Below are positions 42,055 through 50,900 of a DNA stretch of 64,000 nt, piece after piece. The stretch comes from Herbidospora daliensis. Its GTDB lineage: Bacteria > Actinomycetota > Actinomycetes > Streptosporangiales > Streptosporangiaceae. The translations under genes and the position numbers were made by a program. The first letter of the stretch is position 1. Every line of letters begins with the position of its first letter. The notes beneath the pieces are model-generated. The model was not told the DNA's origin. It did no database searches and saw only the letters and a program-made list of their open reading frames with translations. The DNA lies in assembly GCF_001570585.1 (NCBI RefSeq), contig NZ_BBXF01000003.1, positions 841,353-905,352 on the forward strand. The letters run 5' to 3'.

Positions 42055-45000
42055 TCAAGGAGTGTCGTGCTTCCGCAGCACCCCAGGAACACCCGGGAGG
42101 TCCGGCAAGGTGTAGCCAAGGGACCGGAACCGCTCGACCACGACAGGCACCGGCAGATTGGTGTGGACCGCCCCGGCGAACACGTTCCAAAGCGGCACGG
42201 GCTCCTCCTGATCGATCCACCAGCTCCGGCGCGCGTTTCTGTTGAAATTCGGCGTTTTGATCGTCGAGAAATCACTGAGTTCGTGGCTCATGAGAATGAG
42301 GTCGACGGCGTCCACGGACCTGGACGGCAGAAGCGGAATGGACAGCCCGAGCGCGGCAAGCCGTTCTGTCGTTCTCTCCGCCGTCCAGGTCAGCTGTCCC
42401 GCGGCCGTGTAGACATGGCCGAGGGGAACGACTCCATCCTCCAGCCACGGCTTGCCGCCGTTGAGCCATCGGCTGGCCAGGAGCCTGTCGCCGGGTTCGA
42501 CACGGCCGACGGAGAAATAGCCGGCCGGCACCAGAAAACCCAGCTGTGCCAGCCGGTCGGCGATTTCACCGACGGGCTGATCGAGTTTTCCGGCCACCGC
42601 CACGAGGTGACCGATGGTGACCGGTTTGAGCGCGTCGCCCCTGTCCCATTGGGGTAGGTGAAATTCTTCCTTCTCGTCCCCTATGCCGAGCATGATCGCG
42701 TCTGCCGGCCGGTAGTCCCCGGCAGTGAGAAGGGGTGAGGGGACGTCGAAGCCGAGCTTCGCCAGCCGCCTGGCCACCTCTTCGACGCTCCGGCCTGACT
42801 TACTCGCGACCTCGACCACATGGTGTGAATCGACGATCTCCGTCGAGTCGAGCCAGCGCGGGGTTCCGCCGGCATCCCGTGCGACCAGGAGCAGATCATC
42901 GTCGTGTGCGAGCGGCAGGGCGTCCGGTATCCGGAACCCGAGGTCGGCGAGTCGTGCGGCGATTTCGCCAACCGGCCTTCCTGTTCTCTTCCCTGCCATG
43001 AGCAGATGTCCGAGGGGAACGACGGGGACACCGGGCAAGGTAGGAGGCCTCGCGTCGAAGTTCCTGCTCAGCAGGATGAGGTCGTCGTGGCCGAGCCGGC
43101 CTCTGACCGGTAGTTCGCGGGGCACCGTGAACGAGAGATGCCGCAGTTTTTCGGCGACCGCTTCGACGTCGCGCCCCAACTGCGCGGCGACGGCGACCAC
43201 ATGGCCGGCCGCGACGGGTGCCGGATCTCCCGAGTCGTCGATCGGCTCCAGCCAGGGTTGCTCGCCGTCCAGATCCCGGCTCAGCAGAATACGGTCGGCA
43301 GGTTCGGCCCTTTGGCCATCGACTCCAGCTGGAACGTGGACCCCGAATTCGATGAGTCGATCGAGTACCTGCCTGATCGGCCACCCCAGCTGAGTCGCCA
43401 GGGCGACGACGTGCCCGATGGACGCGGCAGGTGGGGTGTCGGCAGGAAGGCCCTCATCCAGAGAGCCTTCGTCGTCGTAGATATTCGCGCGCAGCAGGAC
43501 GAGATCCGACTCCTCCGGCGAGCCCAGGGCGCAGGTCGCGACGGGAACGTCATATCCCAGCTCGGCGAGACGCCGGGCCGTCTCGCCGATGCCGTATCCC
43601 GCTGCGAGCGCCGCGCGCACCACCTGATGTCTGAGGACGGGTGTGTCCCGCGGCAGCCACGGTTCCTCCAGCCGTGAATAGAAATAGCCAGGTCTCTGGC
43701 CGAGAATGACCGCGTCGGTGGGCCGTGCGGGAGGGCCGGGAGTGGGGAGATCGGGGTTCTCGGCCGCGCACATGGCCGCCAGACGCCACCTGATCAGATC
43801 GTCGGACAGGGGACGGATGCCCTGATACTGCCGTCGTCGTGCCTGGCCGTCGGTGGAGTAGTCCGGCTGCCGGTAGTTGATATCCGGGGGGACGAGATCC
43901 CGATCCCCGGCGAAGAAGCCGAGCCGGGAGAAGTCGATCTCATGCCCGTTCAGAGTGATCGACTTCCCGGTCGAGACGGTTTGAGCGAAGACCAGGTCCG
44001 CGATCAGGGGATGCCGGTGGTAGAGCAGTTCGCCGAGCCAGTCGAACGTCGGCGAAACAGGCGCGTCGTCGCTGGCGAGCTGCTCGACGGCCTGTGACAA
44101 GACACGTATGAGGACATCCGAATTGCGGGCCGAGTTGAGAAACTCCGTTCGGTCGATGGTCAGTTCCGGGCTGTTCTCGCCACTGAGGTTGACGATCATT
44201 CCGAAGCTGGTCGTATTCGTCTGCAGACCGTCGGCGAGGACGCTCGCCGAGCCTTCCCGCCACCAGACCGGCCCTCTGGAACGTTTGTCGGCGATCGGCT
44301 CGCCGTACAGTTTCAGCTCTTTCGGGGTCCATACGATCCGCTCGTCGCCATAGGCGGCTTCGACGGAGAACTCGGAGTAGTTCAGTACCTGTCGGAGCGT
44401 CTCCGTGCAGGAAACTCGATCCGTGTTTCCCGTGGCTCGCAGGTGAAGACGGAGAACCGTGCCCGCGTCGTCGCCCGGTCCGCAGTCCTGAATGTGGAAG
44501 AGCGTTCCAGGGCCCGCGATGGAGACGCGGAGACGGTGGCCGGGGCGGCCGTCCCTTCCCAACCGGCAGGTCGTCACGGTGATCTCGTCGGCGAGCATGA
44601 AGTAGCTCAGGACGCCGATGCCGAACTGGCTGTTGGGATAGAGCACGACGGGAGGATCGAGCTTCTCCCATTCGGCCTGCTCCTCGATGAACTCGGGCAG
44701 TTCGGCGAATCGCATGCCGGCTTTCGCGAAGACGTCCTGGAGTTCTCGTACCCCCATGCCGATCCCGTTGTCGGCGCAATCGATATAGGGGCGGCCCTGC
44801 TCGTCGATGCCCTGGGAGAAGCTGATGTGACCCTCCCAGTCGGGGAGGCCGACACCGGTCCGGCGGAGATACTCGGTTCGGGCCCGCCGGTAGCGGCAGG
44901 CGTCGAGGGCGTTCTGGTAGACCTCGCGCAGCGCCAGGTCACGATCGGTGTAGAGCCGTTCGCCCATCAGCAGTTCCTGGACGCGCTCCTCGTCCAGGCG

Positions 45001-46857
45001 GAACCGGATGCCGGCGGACGTGTACGCGGCGACCCCGTTCGGCTCGGCGGCTCTGACCTGGTCGGCGTCGGCATGACCGGGCAGCCCGGCGAGTTCGGCG
45101 AGTGACGGGTCGTCGGCGTTGCCGATGTCGGCGAGGATACGGTCGAGATCGGAGACGTGCTCGCGCAGGGCTACTTCGATGGCCGGATGCGGGCAGGCGG
45201 CTCTGAGTACGCGTCCTGTCCCACGGGGTTCCCACCGGGCCTGGTCGATCGTCTGGAGCACGTCTTCCGGGGTGAGGGACTGGACGATGCCGATGTGGTC
45301 GACGAGGACGCCGCCGAGTCCGGTCATCTCGATGGCCATGCGGTGGGCCACCACGACGAGGTAGGCCACCAGCCTCTCTCTGATCGTCTGCTCCCCGATA
45401 CGACCGGGTGCGATCAGACGGGAGGCCGACAGCCCGTGCGGCCGGTCGGTGCGTGCGATGAAACCCGCGTCCGCGTAGACGAGCCGGATCAGCTCACTCA
45501 ACCGCGTTTTGGTCAGAACCTCGTCGCTCAGCCGAGATCCGGAGCTGTGGCCGTCGAGCGAGACGGCCACGGCCTGTGAACTGAATGACGTGGCCAGCCT
45601 GCTGGTCCAGCGATGAAGAAGCCACCATCCGATCTGCCTGGAGACGCCGGTCTCACCTCGGCCGGCGGCGTCGACGGCACGGCGGAGCAGCCGGGGGTGG
45701 CTGCGTGTGTACGTCTCATAGGCCTTACGCCGCTCGGTGGGCGCACCGGCGGGAGCCAGGTCGGCGGGGTTGACGACGCTCGCCTCGGCCGCGATGTGCG
45801 CCCAGTGGGTGTCGTGCACGAACGGGGCCACCACCAGCAGCGCGGCCTCCGCGGGTGACAGGCGCAGGTCGTCGAGCAGGGATCCGAGGATGAAGTTCAT
45901 CCGCTCGCTCATCCGGAGCGCGAATCGGGAGTCGTGCCACGGATCTTCGGCCAGCTTTCCGCCGGCCGCCCACCGCCGGGCCGCCAGACGCCGGACGACC
46001 GCGACGGTGTCCTCGCGCAGGCCCGCGCTTCCGAGAACGTTGTGAATCTTCTTCCAGGCGACGTGCGCGTCGGCGATCTCCGCCCAGTCGTCACCGTGCT
46101 CCAGGACGGAAGCCCGGCCGGGCAGCACGACGAAGGCGTCATGGTCGGCTTCGCCTGCCAGCCGAACCTGCTGAGCGGGCACCCGATGCTCGATGGCCAG
46201 CGCCGTCAGGTTCTCGGCCACCTGGCGCTTGAAACTCGACAAGGTGTCGGGCGCGGCCCCCGCGCCGATGGCCAGTTCGACCGCCCGGGCGAACAGGCTG
46301 AACGACCTTCCGCCGGGCTGGACCGGCACGTATCGGGCGACCTCCCCGGGCGAGCAGGGGAACAACCAGGCGACGTTCCGCCGGGCGGCGTTGGCGATCT
46401 TGTCTGGCGCCCAAGCCGTGCGGGCGAACGCGGACTTGGTGTTCTCGTGGAAGCCTTCGCGGCAGGCGTCCACCAGGAACAGGATTCCGGCGGCCCTGCT
46501 CTGCTCGATCATGGGACCCCACGTGGTCAGCGGCACCGCCACGTCGGCCAGGCTCAGCCACTTCAGATCCGCGTCGCTCGGCAACAGGTAGTCGACGTCG
46601 TCGCCGTGGGCGCCGTGCCCGCTGAGGTAGATCAGGAGCGTGTCACCCGGGCTCGCGGTGACCAGGAAGCGGCTGACCTCGGTCCGGATTCGGGTCTGCC
46701 CCAGCCGCCCGCTCCCTTCGGGAGCCTCCACGGTGCAGCCACGCGCCTCCAACGCCATGGCGACGTCGATGAGATCGTCGGTGACGAACGGAAGGTCCTT
46801 GATGCTGGGATCGTCGTACTCGGCCACTCCCAGAAGGAGTGCCCTGAACCTGCCCAC
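42055..46857 (-). CDS. Caspase - HD-like - Hsp90-type ATPase protein with C-terminal wHTH-like repeats
   Basis: The 1600-residue protein has these parts. (a) A caspase-fold peptidase domain (1-240): catalytic His81 in LIYLSGHGAHGDD and Cys132 in FLVDACREG. (b) A helical HD-like region (about 260-560: MNFILGSLLDDL, VAPFVHDTHW) lacking a clear metal-binding HD pair. (c) A GHKL/Hsp90-type ATPase (about 610-880): REVYQNALDACRYRR (Asn box), DCADNGIGMG and FGIGVLSYFMLADEI. (d) About eight repeats of 60-80 residues (about 1050-1600), each like IGHVVAVAAQLGRDVEAVAEKLRHLG...VP. The last match the winged-helix-like repeats reported beside Hsp90-type domains in bacterial conflict systems. Likely role: Hsp90-gated protease effector triggered by invasion, by inference. 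GTG start at 46857, preceded by GAGGCGG; it follows the small Pepco-like gene by 10 bases. Confidence 0.82.
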   Translation of the reverse strand: MGRFRALLLGVAEYDDPSIKDLPFVTDDLIDVAMALEARGCTVEAPEGSGRLGQTRIRTEVSRFLVTASPGDTLLIYLSGHGAHGDDVDYLLPSDADLKWLSLADVAVPLTTWGPMIEQSRAAGILFLVDACREGFHENTKSAFARTAWAPDKIANAARRNVAWLFPCSPGEVARYVPVQPGGRSFSLFARAVELAIGAGAAPDTLSSFKRQVAENLTALAIEHRVPAQQVRLAGEADHDAFVVLPGRASVLEHGDDWAEIADAHVAWKKIHNVLGSAGLREDTVAVVRRLAARRWAAGGKLAEDPWHDSRFALRMSERMNFILGSLLDDLRLSPAEAALLVVAPFVHDTHWAHIAAEASVVNPADLAPAGAPTERRKAYETYTRSHPRLLRRAVDAAGRGETGVSRQIGWWLLHRWTSRLATSFSSQAVAVSLDGHSSGSRLSDEVLTKTRLSELIRLVYADAGFIARTDRPHGLSASRLIAPGRIGEQTIRERLVAYLVVVAHRMAIEMTGLGGVLVDHIGIVQSLTPEDVLQTIDQARWEPRGTGRVLRAACPHPAIEVALREHVSDLDRILADIGNADDPSLAELAGLPGHADADQVRAAEPNGVAAYTSAGIRFRLDEERVQELLMGERLYTDRDLALREVYQNALDACRYRRARTEYLRRTGVGLPDWEGHISFSQGIDEQGRPYIDCADNGIGMGVRELQDVFAKAGMRFAELPEFIEEQAEWEKLDPPVVLYPNSQFGIGVLSYFMLADEITVTTCRLGRDGRPGHRLRVSIAGPGTLFHIQDCGPGDDAGTVLRLHLRATGNTDRVSCTETLRQVLNYSEFSVEAAYGDERIVWTPKELKLYGEPIADKRSRGPVWWREGSASVLADGLQTNTTSFGMIVNLSGENSPELTIDRTEFLNSARNSDVLIRVLSQAVEQLASDDAPVSPTFDWLGELLYHRHPLIADLVFAQTVSTGKSITLNGHEIDFSRLGFFAGDRDLVPPDINYRQPDYSTDGQARRRQYQGIRPLSDDLIRWRLAAMCAAENPDLPTPGPPARPTDAVILGQRPGYFYSRLEEPWLPRDTPVLRHQVVRAALAAGYGIGETARRLAELGYDVPVATCALGSPEESDLVLLRANIYDDEGSLDEGLPADTPPAASIGHVVALATQLGWPIRQVLDRLIEFGVHVPAGVDGQRAEPADRILLSRDLDGEQPWLEPIDDSGDPAPVAAGHVVAVAAQLGRDVEAVAEKLRHLSFTVPRELPVRGRLGHDDLILLSRNFDARPPTLPGVPVVPLGHLLMAGKRTGRPVGEIAARLADLGFRIPDALPLAHDDDLLLVARDAGGTPRWLDSTEIVDSHHVVEVASKSGRSVEEVARRLAKLGFDVPSPLLTAGDYRPADAIMLGIGDEKEEFHLPQWDRGDALKPVTIGHLVAVAGKLDQPVGEIADRLAQLGFLVPAGYFSVGRVEPGDRLLASRWLNGGKPWLEDGVVPLGHVYTAAGQLTWTAERTTERLAALGLSIPLLPSRSVDAVDLILMSHELSDFSTIKTPNFNRNARRSWWIDQEEPVPLWNVFAGAVHTNLPVPVVVERFRSLGYTLPDLPGVPGVLRKHDTP

Positions 46858-46867
46858 AGCGCCCGCC

Positions 46868-47194
46868 TCAGGTGCCGAACACCAGCGTGATGGCCGCTGT
46901 GGCGCCGACCTTGGCGGTGCCGATGAGCTGGATGCCGCCTTCGCCCGTGATCTCGACGCCGATCTGGGCTTCTTTGAGCCGCAGCCCGTCGGTCGCCTTC
47001 GCCATGTCCTCGAACACCGCGCGCAGCGACTCAGCCGTTTGCCGCAGGTTCTCCCGGAGCACGTCGACGGGGATCTGGCGGAGGATCGCCGCGTGATCCG
47101 CCCCGGGGAACAGACCCATCGTGGAGTCCTGACCGTCGTCGGAGACGATGAAGGTCAAGGAGTCGATCACCGGAGGGGAGGAAGGTTCTTGCAC
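46868..47194 (-). CDS. Small Pepco/Trypco-like protein paired with the caspase gene
   Basis: The 108-residue protein has an N-terminal strand (DSLTFIVSDDGQDSTMGLFPG), a helical middle (LRENLRQTAESLRAVFEDMAKAT), and a C-terminal part LKEAQIGVEITGEGGIQLIG followed by TAKVGATAAITLVFG. This layout resembles the small peptidase-co-occurring (Pepco/Trypco) domains found next to caspase or trypsin effectors in bacterial conflict loci. It would act as a sensor or regulator of the neighbouring caspase protein, by inference. The start is GTG 47194 with GAGGA upstream. It heads a two-gene operon divergent from the WGR-DUF4132 operon. Confidence 0.6.
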   Translation of the reverse strand: MQEPSSPPVIDSLTFIVSDDGQDSTMGLFPGADHAAILRQIPVDVLRENLRQTAESLRAVFEDMAKATDGLRLKEAQIGVEITGEGGIQLIGTAKVGATAAITLVFGT

Positions 47195-47396
47195 CGTATG
47201 TCCTCTTCAGTCGAACCTCGATTGCCACGATAGGAACCAGGCTGTCACGATCACGCCAGGCGCGCCACACGATCCGCTGTGACTGCCGCAGGAGCGGATC
47301 GCCGCGCTGGACATGATCATCCGTCCCGTGAGGATTGTCGGTCGAGATCGCTAGGTTGTGCCTACTTTCCCGCTTTGACCTTTGCGAGGTACCGGC
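47195..47396. promoter_or_regulatory. Divergent promoter region between the two conflict-type operons
   Basis: The 202-base spacer separates the Pepco-like gene from the WGR gene and must hold both promoters. I see no strong paired -35/-10 boxes and no clear palindrome. TAGGTT (47352-47357) is the best -10 candidate for the plus strand, but a good -35 is missing. Confidence 0.3.
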
Positions 47397-50300
47397 ATGT
47401 CCACGGAACGGAAGCTGACCTACGTCGGCGGCGATTCGGCCAAGTTCTGGCACGTCAGGCAGGACGCCACCGAACTGGTCATCCGGTACGGACGCCTCGA
47501 TGCCGAGGGCCGGACGCAGGTCACGTCCTTCGACTCCGAAGCCGCCGCGACGGCGGCCGTAGAGAAGCTGGTGGCCGAGAAGCTGCGCAAGGGCTACACC
47601 GAAGACGACACTGCCGCCCCCGAGACGGCCGCGCCCGACGACGAAGACGTTCTCACGATGCCGGCCGCCTGGTTACGCGCCCTCCACCCCCGCCGAGGCG
47701 GCGTCCGGGTGCCCGAGCGGCGGCGCGACGCCGACGCCGACGCGAAGGTCGCCGCGAGGGTGGCCGAGCACCGGCAGATGATCCGCGACTGCCTGGAGCT
47801 GACCACCGACCCCGGGATCGCCGAGGCGGGCGCAACCTGGCTCGACGGCGACGCGGCGGGCGGTCCGCTCGGCGCGGCGGTGGTGGCCGAGGTGGTCGCC
47901 GCCCATCTGAACTGGGACGACTCGGCGATGCTGGCCGCGTTCGCGGAGACGTGGCTGGCGGAGCGCGGGCTGGTGTTCGCGGCCGAGGCGGTGGTGGAGC
48001 TCATCTCGCTGAAGTGCGGAGACGACAGCTACTACTACCGTAGTTTCCAGCCTGCCATGCCGGTCCGGCGGCTGCCCGACGGCACCGGCACCTCCCGCTG
48101 GTGGTTCGGCCACGCGGCCGGGTTGCCGGCGCGGGTCCGGGCCGCCGTGGCGGCGGCGGGCGACGCGGAGTACGCCGAGGTCGTCGCCGTGCTGACCCGT
48201 TGTCGTGAGGCGGGGGCGCACCACCGGATGGCCACGTCCTACCTCGCGCCCTCCGAGGTCGCGTGGGTCGACGCCGACTGCGCCGAGGCCGCCGCGCCCG
48301 GCACGGGCCAGAGCCAGGGGCTCATCACCGCGGTCAGCACCCCGGCGCAGGCGGCGCTCATCGCCGACGACCTGCGGCTCTTCTGGGTGAGCAGCAGTCT
48401 CGCGGTGCCGGCCACGGTCGTCGACGGCATGGGCGAGGCCGCCGTGCCGGTGCTGACCGACTGGCTCGACAGGATCGACGGAGCCGACGAACGGAAACGG
48501 CTCCAGTCGGTCCTCGCCGAGCTGCCGGGCGACGCGGCGATGCAGGTGCTGATCGACCGCGTCGACGGGAAGTACGGCCAGCCGGCGCTGCTTCGGGCGG
48601 CGGCCCGCTTCCCGCGCCGGGCGATGCGGCTGATGGCGGCGTCCAAGGGGAAGGTCGTGGCCGAGTTGCTGCGGGCCCACGTGCTGGCCCACCCCGACCT
48701 GGTCGGCGAGGTGCTCGCGGAGGTCGACGGCACCGTCGCCGCGCAGCGGATCGGCGCTCTCGCGGACACGGCGGCCGTCGCGGTCGCGCCGCCCGAGGCC
48801 CTGCCCGAGGTGCTGGTCAGCCCGCCGTGGACGCGGCCCCGGGTGGTCCGCACGCCGGTGGTGATCGACGGCCTGGTCTGCGCCGGCGAACCGGCGACGG
48901 CGTGGGCGCCGGGCGAGCGGGACGCCTGGCGGTCGAGCGCCCCCGACTGGTGCGAACGAGGCCACCTGACCTGGGAGCAGATGGCCGCCGTCGTCTCCGG
49001 ACCCCGCCGCAACGGCTGGTTCGAGGGCCCGACCCTGATCGTGGCCGGGCCGGAGGAACTGGCCAGGCCGGTCCTCGAAACATGGCGTCCGGACCACATG
49101 TGGCAGGCCGCCGACTGGATGCGGGCGGCGGTCGCCAGGTTCGAGTTCGCGGCGCTGCCCCTGGTGGTCCACTACGCCCGGAAGCAGGCTGCGGAGGTCG
49201 CGCCGGCGCTGCTGCCGCTGGCCACTCCCGAGATCGCCGTGCTGATGGCCGACTGGCTGGCCCGGCTCAAGTCGGTGCGGGCGACCGCGCTGGCGTGGTT
49301 CTCGCGGCATCCCGACGCCGCCGCCCGCGCGCTGGTCCCCCCGGCGCTGGGCAAGCCCGGCTCGGCCCGCCGCCAGGCCGAGCAGGCGCTGTCGGCCCTG
49401 GTCGCCGGCGGGCACCGCGACGCCGTGACGCGGGCCGCCGCCGGATACGGCCCGGCCGCCGAGGCCGCGATCGCCGAACTCCTCGCGGCCGGTCCGCTCG
49501 ACGCGCTGCCCGCCAAGATGCCTGCGACGCCCCAGTGGGCCGACCCCTCGATCCTGACCCGGATCCACCTGCGCGGCGGCGGCCTGGCGCTGCCGCTGGA
49601 GGCCGCCCGCCACGTGGTGACCATGCTGGCGATCTCCCGGCCCGGCGACCCCTACGCGGGGATCGCCCTGGTCAAGGAGGCGTGCGACGAGCGCAGCCTG
49701 GCCGACTTCGGGTGGGCGCTGTTCCAGCGGTGGCAGGCCGCGGGGCATCCGTCCAAGGAGAGCTGGATGTTCGACGCCCTCGCCCTGATCGGCGACGACG
49801 AGACCGTGCGGCGGCTGACCCCGCTGATCCGGGCCTGGCCCGGCGAGGGCGGGCACGCCCGCGCCGTCACCGGCCTCGACGTGCTGGCCACGCTCGGCAC
49901 CGAGGTCGCGCTGATGCACCTCCACGGCGTCGCCGAGAAGGTCAAGTTCACCGGGCTCAAGAACCGGGCGCGGCTGAAGATGGCCGAGGTCGCGGGGCGG
50001 CTGAACCTGACGCCCGAGGAGCTGGCCGACCGGCTGGTGCCCGACTTCGGGCTGGCCGCCGACGGCAGCCTGACCCTCGACTACGGGCCCCGCCGGTTCG
50101 TCGTCGGCTTCGACGAGCAGCTCAAGCCCTATGTCGTGGACGAGGCCGGCAAGCGCCTCAAGACCCTGCCCAAGCCGGGCGTCAAGGACGACGCCGAGCT
50201 GGCGCCGGAGGCGTACCGGCGATTCGCGGGCCTGAAGAAGGACGTGCGCACCGTGGCCGCCGACACCATCCACCGCCTGGAGCGGGCGATGGCCGACCGG

Positions 50301-50900
50301 CGCCGCTGGGGCGCCGGCGACTTCGCCCGGCTGTTCGTCGGCCATCCGCTGCTCTGGCACATCACGCGGCGGCTGGTGTGGGGCTACTACGACGCCGACG
50401 GCGCCCTGCTCGGCACGCTGCGGGTCGCCGAGGACCGCGGCTTCGCCGACGTCGACGACGAGACGCTGACCCTGCCCGGCGGGGTGACCGTCGGGCTCGT
50501 CCACCCGCTGGAGCTGGGGGAGACGCTGGGCGCATGGGCCGAGGTGTTCGCCGACTACGAGATCCTCCAGCCGTTCCCACAGCTTGGACGGGACGTCTAC
50601 ACCGCGCCGGACGCCCTCGACCCCGACCGGTTCACCAAGATCCCGACTGGCCGGGTGCTCGGTCTGGAACGGCGCGGCTGGCGGCGCGGCGCCCCGCAGG
50701 ACGCCGGCTGGCAGGGCTGGATCGAGCGGGAGGCGCCCGGTGGCAGGATCGTCACGATCCATCTCGCTCCCGGCGTCTGCGTCGGCTACGTGGACATGGA
50801 GGAGGAGCAGACGGTGATGGTCGAGGAGGGCCACTTCCGCGGCCTCGACCCCATCACCGTCTCCGAGATCATGCGCGACCTCGAGGAGCTCGTCCGATGA
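47397..50900 (+). CDS. WGR-domain DUF4132 protein (YehI/MolR-like)
   Basis: The 1167-residue protein begins with a WGR domain (about 1-75; KFWHVRQDATELVIRYGRLDAEG). That domain is known elsewhere from PARP-type DNA-break sensors. A long helical-repeat region (about 90-900) follows. The C-terminal DUF4132 domain (about 930-1167) has RRWGAGDFARLFVGHPLLWH, LVWGYYDADG, DVDDETLTLPGG and FPQLGRDVYT. E. coli YehI, formerly called MolR, has the same plan. It starts at ATG 47397 with GAGG upstream (TTG 47382 is unlikely). It is the first gene of a tightly overlapping six-gene set and overlaps its own paralogue by four bases. Biochemical function is unknown; nucleic-acid sensing by the WGR domain is an inference. 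Confidence 0.85.
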   Translation: MSTERKLTYVGGDSAKFWHVRQDATELVIRYGRLDAEGRTQVTSFDSEAAATAAVEKLVAEKLRKGYTEDDTAAPETAAPDDEDVLTMPAAWLRALHPRRGGVRVPERRRDADADAKVAARVAEHRQMIRDCLELTTDPGIAEAGATWLDGDAAGGPLGAAVVAEVVAAHLNWDDSAMLAAFAETWLAERGLVFAAEAVVELISLKCGDDSYYYRSFQPAMPVRRLPDGTGTSRWWFGHAAGLPARVRAAVAAAGDAEYAEVVAVLTRCREAGAHHRMATSYLAPSEVAWVDADCAEAAAPGTGQSQGLITAVSTPAQAALIADDLRLFWVSSSLAVPATVVDGMGEAAVPVLTDWLDRIDGADERKRLQSVLAELPGDAAMQVLIDRVDGKYGQPALLRAAARFPRRAMRLMAASKGKVVAELLRAHVLAHPDLVGEVLAEVDGTVAAQRIGALADTAAVAVAPPEALPEVLVSPPWTRPRVVRTPVVIDGLVCAGEPATAWAPGERDAWRSSAPDWCERGHLTWEQMAAVVSGPRRNGWFEGPTLIVAGPEELARPVLETWRPDHMWQAADWMRAAVARFEFAALPLVVHYARKQAAEVAPALLPLATPEIAVLMADWLARLKSVRATALAWFSRHPDAAARALVPPALGKPGSARRQAEQALSALVAGGHRDAVTRAAAGYGPAAEAAIAELLAAGPLDALPAKMPATPQWADPSILTRIHLRGGGLALPLEAARHVVTMLAISRPGDPYAGIALVKEACDERSLADFGWALFQRWQAAGHPSKESWMFDALALIGDDETVRRLTPLIRAWPGEGGHARAVTGLDVLATLGTEVALMHLHGVAEKVKFTGLKNRARLKMAEVAGRLNLTPEELADRLVPDFGLAADGSLTLDYGPRRFVVGFDEQLKPYVVDEAGKRLKTLPKPGVKDDAELAPEAYRRFAGLKKDVRTVAADTIHRLERAMADRRRWGAGDFARLFVGHPLLWHITRRLVWGYYDADGALLGTLRVAEDRGFADVDDETLTLPGGVTVGLVHPLELGETLGAWAEVFADYEILQPFPQLGRDVYTAPDALDPDRFTKIPTGRVLGLERRGWRRGAPQDAGWQGWIEREAPGGRIVTIHLAPGVCVGYVDMEEEQTVMVEEGHFRGLDPITVSEIMRDLEELVR

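Noticed and set aside
48263-50896. Long plus-strand frame upstream of the second DUF4132 gene and several long minus-strand frames below both copies
   Set aside because: They overlap the WGR-DUF4132 gene out of frame and show shadow-frame composition.
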